From an uncultured Paludibacter sp. (GTDB lineage: Bacteria; Bacteroidota; Bacteroidia; Bacteroidales; Paludibacteraceae), in NCBI GenBank assembly GCA_937897985.1, contig CALCBD010000040.1, positions 8,549 to 72,548 of the forward strand: DNA of 64,000 bases. Direction: 5' to 3'. Position 1 is the first letter of the stretch. Each line of letters begins with the position of its first letter. The notes beneath the pieces were generated by a model. The model searched no databases, was not told the DNA's origin, and was given only the letters and a program-made list of their open reading frames with translations. The translations under genes were made by a program, and so were the position numbers. Of the stretch, positions 60,301-64,000 are shown piece by piece.

Positions 60301-61778
60301 AAGCCTGTACCATCATATTTACCCTCAAAATCAATGTCTTTATAATCATATTGATTGAAACTGATTTCGTTGATACGGGCTTTGATATTTCCCCTGATTG
60401 CAGATGTATATTGCTTCGAACCATTGGTGTTGATATTGAACGACACCTTCCCTAACTGCTTGTTCGACAACAATGTCCCCAACTGAAAATTGTTCGATTT
60501 CAAAGTACCGTTGTATTTTAGATCTCTAAGTTTATTTTCAAGTTGCACCAGAATATCGGTCGATATACTTCCCATATTTGTTTTCAGATTGCCATAAGCT
60601 ACCAGATTGCTGAGAAAGCCGGAGATATTACCCTTGTAATTTACAGTCCCCAACTGATTCAGCTCTTTTGGCAACAGGAATGGTTTTTTCGTCAATCCGG
60701 ATACAAAATCCTGAATATCTGCCTTATCGGCTTTAAGTTCATTGATCTTTGCATATATAAAAGTTTCGTAGATATTGGGTAATCCGCTCAAATCTATGTC
60801 GGCATTCAGCGACATTGATTTGCCATAATTTATACCTATTTTTTTGAAATGTAAACTTGAAATTCTCCCTTCGATAAGTCCGTTTATGCTGATTTTCTTA
60901 TTAAAATCTTTAAGTTCGGGAATAAAGGCAGAGAAATCCCTGAAAGTAATTTCCGATTTATTGATGGGAGCAGTCAACTTCACTTTGTGAACAAAATCCT
61001 TTAAATCGGTTATACTATCGTATTTAACTACTATGTCGCTCATTGCCAAATGAGATACAGGTAACTTCAAATCTAAAAATGCTAATCTGGCACCGCGATT
61101 GGAAGCCTGTAACTCAGTTGAAATCCTGTCGACTACAAATCCCGATTTTTCGCGAAAACTCAACGATTTCAGTTCAGCACTGAGTGTATCCTTTGCAAGA
61201 AGATGTAATTCAATTTCAGTGTTCAGGGCTGAAATCCTGAGACTATCAGGATTCAGTATTTCGGGGCTCTTTGAGGCCATCCCGTTTTGTCGGGAAAAGG
61301 ACAATCTTGAATTCACAATTTTCAAACGACCAATTTTGTATTCAAGCGTGGAGGTGCTGTCTTTTTTGGGACTTTCAAATGCTTTAATAACAAATTCAAA
61401 GTTGGTGTGCCCCAGTGTATCTGCTTTTAAATTACCATATAAGTTTTTAAATTCCAGCGTATTAACGATTATTTTTCCGTTTATGAACTGGCGGAGGTTA
61501 AAATGCGCTTTTGTCTGATCAACATACAACAAAGTATCATGTTGCAAGTCCTCTATATATAAATCGTTGATTTTTACAGAATTAAAAAACCTGTACTCAA
61601 CAGATCCGACACTCACTTTTGTTTGTAATTTTGATGAGAGTTCGTTGGTTACCATCTGTGCCACAAAATTCTGTATCCTGCTATTACTTAGCAGGATAGG
61701 AATTATTGCCAATATCATAACAACTATTGAAACAATAATTTTGAGTGTTTTCGCTGTTTTTTTTATATCTTTGACCAT
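57351..61778 (-). CDS. tamB: TamB-like translocation/assembly and lipid-transport protein
   Basis: Very large envelope protein of 1475 residues. One N-terminal helix (about 12-30) anchors it in the inner membrane, followed by an AsmA-like start (IQNFVAQMVTNELSSKLQTKVSVGSVEYR) and a long repeating beta-groove, ending in the DUF490/TamB domain (about 1120-1450, with DAELELIVDPKAGDAITGKGNGNLRV and LLVLGKFYTPDN). Family members bridge the periplasm and move phospholipids or assist outer-membrane proteins. It is divergent from tsaD, a familiar Bacteroidetes arrangement. A -7-like box lies only 8 bp from the start. Confidence 0.92.
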   Translation of the reverse strand: MVKDIKKTAKTLKIIVSIVVMILAIIPILLSNSRIQNFVAQMVTNELSSKLQTKVSVGSVEYRFFNSVKINDLYIEDLQHDTLLYVDQTKAHFNLRQFINGKIIVNTLEFKNLYGNLKADTLGHTNFEFVIKAFESPKKDSTSTLEYKIGRLKIVNSRLSFSRQNGMASKSPEILNPDSLRISALNTEIELHLLAKDTLSAELKSLSFREKSGFVVDRISTELQASNRGARLAFLDLKLPVSHLAMSDIVVKYDSITDLKDFVHKVKLTAPINKSEITFRDFSAFIPELKDFNKKISINGLIEGRISSLHFKKIGINYGKSMSLNADIDLSGLPNIYETFIYAKINELKADKADIQDFVSGLTKKPFLLPKELNQLGTVNYKGNISGFLSNLVAYGNLKTNMGSISTDILVQLENKLRDLKYNGTLKSNNFQLGTLLSNKQLGKVSFNINTNGSKQYTSAIRGNIKARINEISFNQYDYKDIDFEGKYDGTGFDGTINLSDKNINARFRGIIDLTKKLPIFDFELNVKNSNLYALNIIKNYPDVLLSFSGKTNMVGNSPDNINGFILFDNIILTNRDKTLNVNEVKFVSRIENNYTNFFINSDFVNGSFSGAFKYSTVSNTINKIIKYYLPALAVSTDINEKEYNHIDMDLKISNTDAISDVLNLPYKLGETSTIKGFIDEKSNKINITAKVPSIKTSKQSIENLTLDIENQQQQLKLTTRAQIPDKKENTRVYLIASAAKDSIISQLGWQNSSKITNAGEVHTTTRLWTENGKMAAQMKILPTQVIISDSVWDVKASKIDLNTDSTINIHNFRFENKNQFVHIDGKASKSLNDSIIVTMNNLNLEYFLHLVRLNDITISGYATGKANFVSLFNHPVLLVKLGVNDLGINSKLLGNVNVNSAWDNENKKLLLDAVVLDKKQNLLSIAKGSYFPKSDSIDVNFDTKGLSIEFLNRYLESVVQNVKGFGYGNLRMFGPMKKIGFEGNIFVSKGQASVKMLNTTYFFNDTIRMTRKSIAMKNIKIYDEERNQGTLSGLVTHNGTFQDMKYNATINAKKILGMNTHSTDNDYFFGKAYATGTVNIFGNQTEANIIVNAVSQPKTKCYIQMGGASSALDNSFINYISHRTVADRDTEQRKKKTNDFNVKVDMRLDVNPDAELELIVDPKAGDAITGKGNGNLRVQFDSFSDIKLFGTYTIESGSYLFTLQTLIRKDFKIDKGSTISWTGNPFEAKVNIRALYSLNASLSDLLSDVASTTNRGSVPVNCVLNLTDDLMKPTIKFEIDLPLSDEGVKQRVKSIINTDEMMNRQIAYLLVLGKFYTPDNVTNAGLNNTISFAVSTLSSHINNWIQKSLNTNSLSLGLDWQKSELQTDEVKAQLNYQNKRIILNGEFGYRNDNINTSTNASKFIGDFDLEYLLNESGKIRTKVYSHTIDRAQLKEAKSTQGLGLIYTEDFDSVGSMLNYYWNLFTGIFKKKSNE

Positions 61779-61785
61779 CGTTTTG

Positions 61786-61793
61786 CAAAAGTA
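61786..61793 (-). promoter_or_regulatory. Candidate -7 box immediately before tamB start
   Basis: Minus-strand TACTTTTG fits TAnnTTTG and ends 7 nt before the ATG at 61778, so transcription would start at or next to the start codon. Either the mRNA is nearly leaderless or another promoter is used. Confidence 0.35.
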
Positions 61794-61862
61794 AATAATA
61801 ATTTGCTATTTATGCAATGTTTAATTTCCGGCTCAGCTTTTTTAGCAATGAATTTTGTTAAT

Positions 61863-61870
61863 TAAGTTTG
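61863..61870 (+). promoter_or_regulatory. Candidate -7 box of tsaD
   Basis: TAAGTTTG, exact TAnnTTTG, 110 bp before the tsaD ATG. The -33 element is not clear. Confidence 0.4.
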
Positions 61871-61980
61871 AAATTTGTTTTCACCGGCCATAAATTGACA
61901 AGCAATAGTAAAACCTGATGATAAGATTGGGAATAAAACTGATTTCTTTTGCGAATCAATTATCATACCTTTTTTAGTCA

Positions 61981-63009
61981 ATGGGTTCAGTAATAATTTT
62001 AGGAATAGAGTCGTCGTGCGACGATACTTCAGCAGCAGTAATTAAAGATGGCATATTGTTGTCGAATGTCACTGCCGGTCAATCAGTTCATGCAGCTTAC
62101 GGAGGTGTTGTTCCCGAACTGGCTTCCAGAGCACATCAGCAAAATATCATTCCGGTGGTTCATGAAGCATTGAAACAGGCGGGTGTCGACAAAACCGAAT
62201 TAAGTGCTCTGGCATTTACCCGCGGACCAGGTTTATTAGGATCACTTCTCGTAGGGACTTCGTTTGCCAAAGGTTTGGCACTCGCGTTAAACATTCCACT
62301 GGTGGATGTCAATCATTTACATGCCCATGTGATGGCGAATTTCATCCCGGAAAAAAACGGGAACAATGTCCATCCGGAATTTCCGTTTCTTTGTTTGCTG
62401 GTTTCAGGAGGTAATTCCCAGATTATACATGTTCGCTCGCACAGGGATTTGGAAATTATAGGTCAAACAATAGATGATGCCGCCGGCGAAGCATTCGATA
62501 AATGCGCTAAAGTAATGGGATTACCCTATCCCGGCGGACCCCATGTTGACAAACTTGCATCGACAGGTAATCCAAATGCTTATGTTTTTAACAAGCCACA
62601 AATACCTGACTATAACTATAGTTTCAGCGGATTGAAAACCTCTTTTTTATATCTTTTACGGGACAGAGAAAAGGAAAATCAGAATTTTGTCGCCGAAAAC
62701 ATCAATGATTTGTGTGCGTCCCTGCAATTTACTGTAGTTGAAGTATTGATGGCAAAATTACGAAAAGCTGCCAAAGATTTGAAAATAAAACACATTGCCC
62801 TTGCAGGTGGAGTTTCAGCCAACTCGGCGCTGAGAGAATCATTTCGCCGGCATGCACAAAAATACGGATGGAACATCTATATTCCGGCTTTTGAGTACAC
62901 TACTGATAATGCGGCCATGATTGCCGTAACCGGATATTTCAAGTACCTCGAAAACGAATTCTGTTCATTAGATATGACTCCTTATGCACGGGTGACCAAT
63001 CAATTATAA
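61981..63009 (+). CDS. tsaD: tRNA N6-adenosine threonylcarbamoyltransferase
   Basis: Transfers threonylcarbamoyl to A37 of ANN-decoding tRNAs with TsaB and TsaE. ASKHA-fold protein of 342 residues, typical length. Motifs: GIESSCDDTSAAV, metal-binding HLHAHVMANF (two His), SGGNSQI, DDAAGEAFDKCAKVMGLPYPGGP, and GGVSANSALRE with the C-terminal TTDNAAMIA. Divergent from tamB; 6 bp before the exosortase-like gene. Confidence 0.97.
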   Translation: MGSVIILGIESSCDDTSAAVIKDGILLSNVTAGQSVHAAYGGVVPELASRAHQQNIIPVVHEALKQAGVDKTELSALAFTRGPGLLGSLLVGTSFAKGLALALNIPLVDVNHLHAHVMANFIPEKNGNNVHPEFPFLCLLVSGGNSQIIHVRSHRDLEIIGQTIDDAAGEAFDKCAKVMGLPYPGGPHVDKLASTGNPNAYVFNKPQIPDYNYSFSGLKTSFLYLLRDREKENQNFVAENINDLCASLQFTVVEVLMAKLRKAAKDLKIKHIALAGGVSANSALRESFRRHAQKYGWNIYIPAFEYTTDNAAMIAVTGYFKYLENEFCSLDMTPYARVTNQL

Positions 63010-63015
63010 GTTACA

Positions 63016-63609
63016 ATGAAACGAAGAATTACATTGCCTGAGAGTATATTGCCTTACAGCGGAATAATTTACTTCGTTGTAATTTTAACAGTATCGCACT
63101 TTTTCTGGAAATTTACAGTATTAGGCGATGAGACTGATCAGATAGTCACATTCTTCGGTTTGAATATTTCAGCACCTTTCAATTTTATGGCCACCCATGT
63201 TGCCAATGTTACCGCTCATATACTGAAATGGTTAGGATATCAGTTTACTTTAACTAACAACACAATCATTTATAGCAGCAATGTCGGCGTACATATCGTA
63301 TGGGCTTGCAGTGGTCTGAAACAGGCTTATATTTTCACTTGCATCATCGGCTTTTACCGGGGTTCATTACGAAACAAGGTTTGGTTTATACCTATCGGAC
63401 TGCTCGTTGTTTATATTGTTAATGTTATACGTATCACTGCCATTGCCGCACTGATTAAAGATCATCCCGACTGGTTCTATCACCTTCACGAACATCTTTT
63501 CAAATACCTTTTCTATGCAATTATCTTCGGAATGTGGGTGATCTGGGAAGAAAAATTTTCGAAAAAGAGTAGCTCTCCCAAACCTTCGGGATCAATCAGA
63601 AAAAAATAA
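63016..63609 (+). CDS. Exosortase/archaeosortase family membrane protein
   Basis: Membrane transpeptidase-like protein of 197 residues with about five helices. The conserved triad of the family is visible: Cys 98 in WACSGLKQ, Arg 139 in NVIRITAIAAL, and His 158 or 160 in HLHEHLFKY. Such enzymes cut a C-terminal sorting signal (PEP-CTERM-like) on surface proteins. No obvious target with such a signal is seen in this window. It follows tsaD by 6 bp, so they share a transcript, and ends before the repeat cluster. Confidence 0.87.
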   Translation: MKRRITLPESILPYSGIIYFVVILTVSHFFWKFTVLGDETDQIVTFFGLNISAPFNFMATHVANVTAHILKWLGYQFTLTNNTIIYSSNVGVHIVWACSGLKQAYIFTCIIGFYRGSLRNKVWFIPIGLLVVYIVNVIRITAIAALIKDHPDWFYHLHEHLFKYLFYAIIFGMWVIWEEKFSKKSSSPKPSGSIRKK

Positions 63610-63658
63610 TACTGAATAAAATCAAAAAATCGGAGTTTTCGAATTCCTGATTAACTTC

Positions 63659-63721
63659 GATTCGGGTCGACAGAATTCTAATCCGGGTCGACAGAATTCC
63701 GATTCGGGTCGACAGAATTCC
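63659..63721 (+). repeat. Three 21-bp tandem repeats
   Basis: Units GATTCGGGTCGACAGAATTC plus one base at 63659-63679, 63680-63700 and 63701-63721, differing at two or three positions. A partial inverted copy (ATTCTGTCGG) follows and makes a 9-bp stem with the third unit (CGACAGAAT 63710-63718, ATTCTGTCG 63723-63731), then a T-rich run. Confidence 0.9.
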
Positions 63722-63744
63722 GATTCTGTCGGTCTTGTCTTTTT

Positions 63745-63819
63745 GGCAGATTAAAAATCTGCCATCCCGAAATCTGCCATCCCGAAATCTGCCATCCCGA
63801 TTCTGCCATTCCGGGCAGG
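63745..63819 (+). repeat. 15-bp tandem repeats with hairpin
   Basis: Three exact copies of AATCTGCCATCCCGA at 63756-63770, 63771-63785 and 63786-63800, then a decayed copy. The first copy also pairs with GGCAGATT (63745-63752) to give a perfect 8-bp hairpin with a 3-nt loop. Confidence 0.88.
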
Positions 63820-63845
63820 AAAAGTCTGCTGATTAAGGCAATAAA

Positions 63846-63872
63846 AAAATCCCCGCAAATTACGGGGATTTT
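63846..63872. terminator. Strong bidirectional terminator
   Basis: Perfect 10-bp stem AAAATCCCCG/CGGGGATTTT with 7-nt loop, flanked by A and T runs. It ends the tsaD-exosortase transcript and could stop one from the right. Confidence 0.88.
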
Positions 63873-64000
63873 AATTCAGTTATTTATCCTGTCTGCCTGC
63901 TCTTCACGAACTCCAATCTTACTGCCCCTTTAAGGGGTTTGGGGCTTGGGGGCCGTGACTGTGGCTGTGGCTGTGAGCAGGGACTGCAGAGCTTTCTTAT
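63873..64000. other. Non-coding window end, G-rich patch
   Basis: No ORF is seen. It contains a small palindrome CCCCTTTAAGGGG (63925-63937), a G-rich stretch to about 63953, and three GTGGCT/GTGACT-like 6-bp units near 63954-63975. It continues beyond the window. Confidence 0.6.

Noticed and set aside
63659..63819. CRISPR or attachment site at the right end
   Set aside because: Short direct tandem repeats with no spacers, no integrase or tRNA nearby.

Overview
The window reads as chromosomal DNA of an anaerobic, polysaccharide-degrading member of the Bacteroidota, most likely order Bacteroidales. The evidence is a SusC/SusD pair inside a glycan-utilisation locus, TonB-linked receptors with carboxypeptidase-like regulatory domains, the marker families DUF4286 and DUF3256, a T9SS-style C-terminus on a secreted protease, and promoter -7 boxes of the Bacteroidetes type TAnnTTTG. 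A bifurcating-type [FeFe] hydrogenase, butyrate kinase and phenylacetate-CoA ligase point to fermentation. No prophage, insertion sequence or CRISPR array was seen. The order assignment is inference.

Layout. 1-2.6 kb: phenylacetate-CoA ligase (cut by the window edge) and an aminotransferase, probably aryl/branched 2-oxoacid metabolism. 2.7-8.4 kb: a small hypothetical protein, a TonB-dependent receptor with a DUF2271 protein, and an OmpA/TSP3 porin. 8.4-10.5 kb: a BlaR1-like M56 peptidase and BlaI-type repressor with a visible tandem operator. 10.5-15.6 kb: secreted subtilase, xseA, folB and a POT peptide transporter. 15.6-32.4 kb: a polysaccharide utilisation locus on the minus strand (GH2, GH140 apiosidase, SusC, SusD, GH78-sialidase-like fusion). 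It is interrupted by three plus-strand genes: a DapB-like reductase lacking the usual catalytic His, a Na+/H+ antiporter and a TPR protein. The enzyme set suggests an apiose- and rhamnose-containing pectin.

32.7-37.7 kb: nitroreductase, LtaS-like sulfatase-fold enzyme, tRNA-Ala(GGC) with its own promoter and terminator, DUF4286, ruvC and butyrate kinase. Butyrate kinase is followed by a 475-bp minisatellite of about fifty 9-bp units. 38.3-42.0 kb: the most unusual cluster, encoding a PqqD-like protein, an HprK-like kinase, and a single protein that fuses a SipW/Sec11-like S26 peptidase to an ABC exporter. This looks like a compact peptide-maturation-and-export system without a recognised precursor, although a 14-codon ORF with a strong ribosome binding site lies just downstream. 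42.0-46.9 kb: gltX with a textbook promoter, then methyltransferase, glycosyltransferase and wecB.

47.0-51.7 kb: an ECF S-component with a phosphoribosyltransferase, then a Tat-dependent redox cluster (DUF362 protein with a Tat signal, a polyferredoxin membrane protein with an internal twin-arginine motif, TatA, TatC). 51.7-56.4 kb, convergent: HndA/B/C/D-type NAD-linked [FeFe] hydrogenase. 56.7-61.8 kb: DUF3256 and TamB. 62.0-63.6 kb: tsaD and an exosortase-family protein. The window ends in short tandem repeats, hairpins and a strong terminator.
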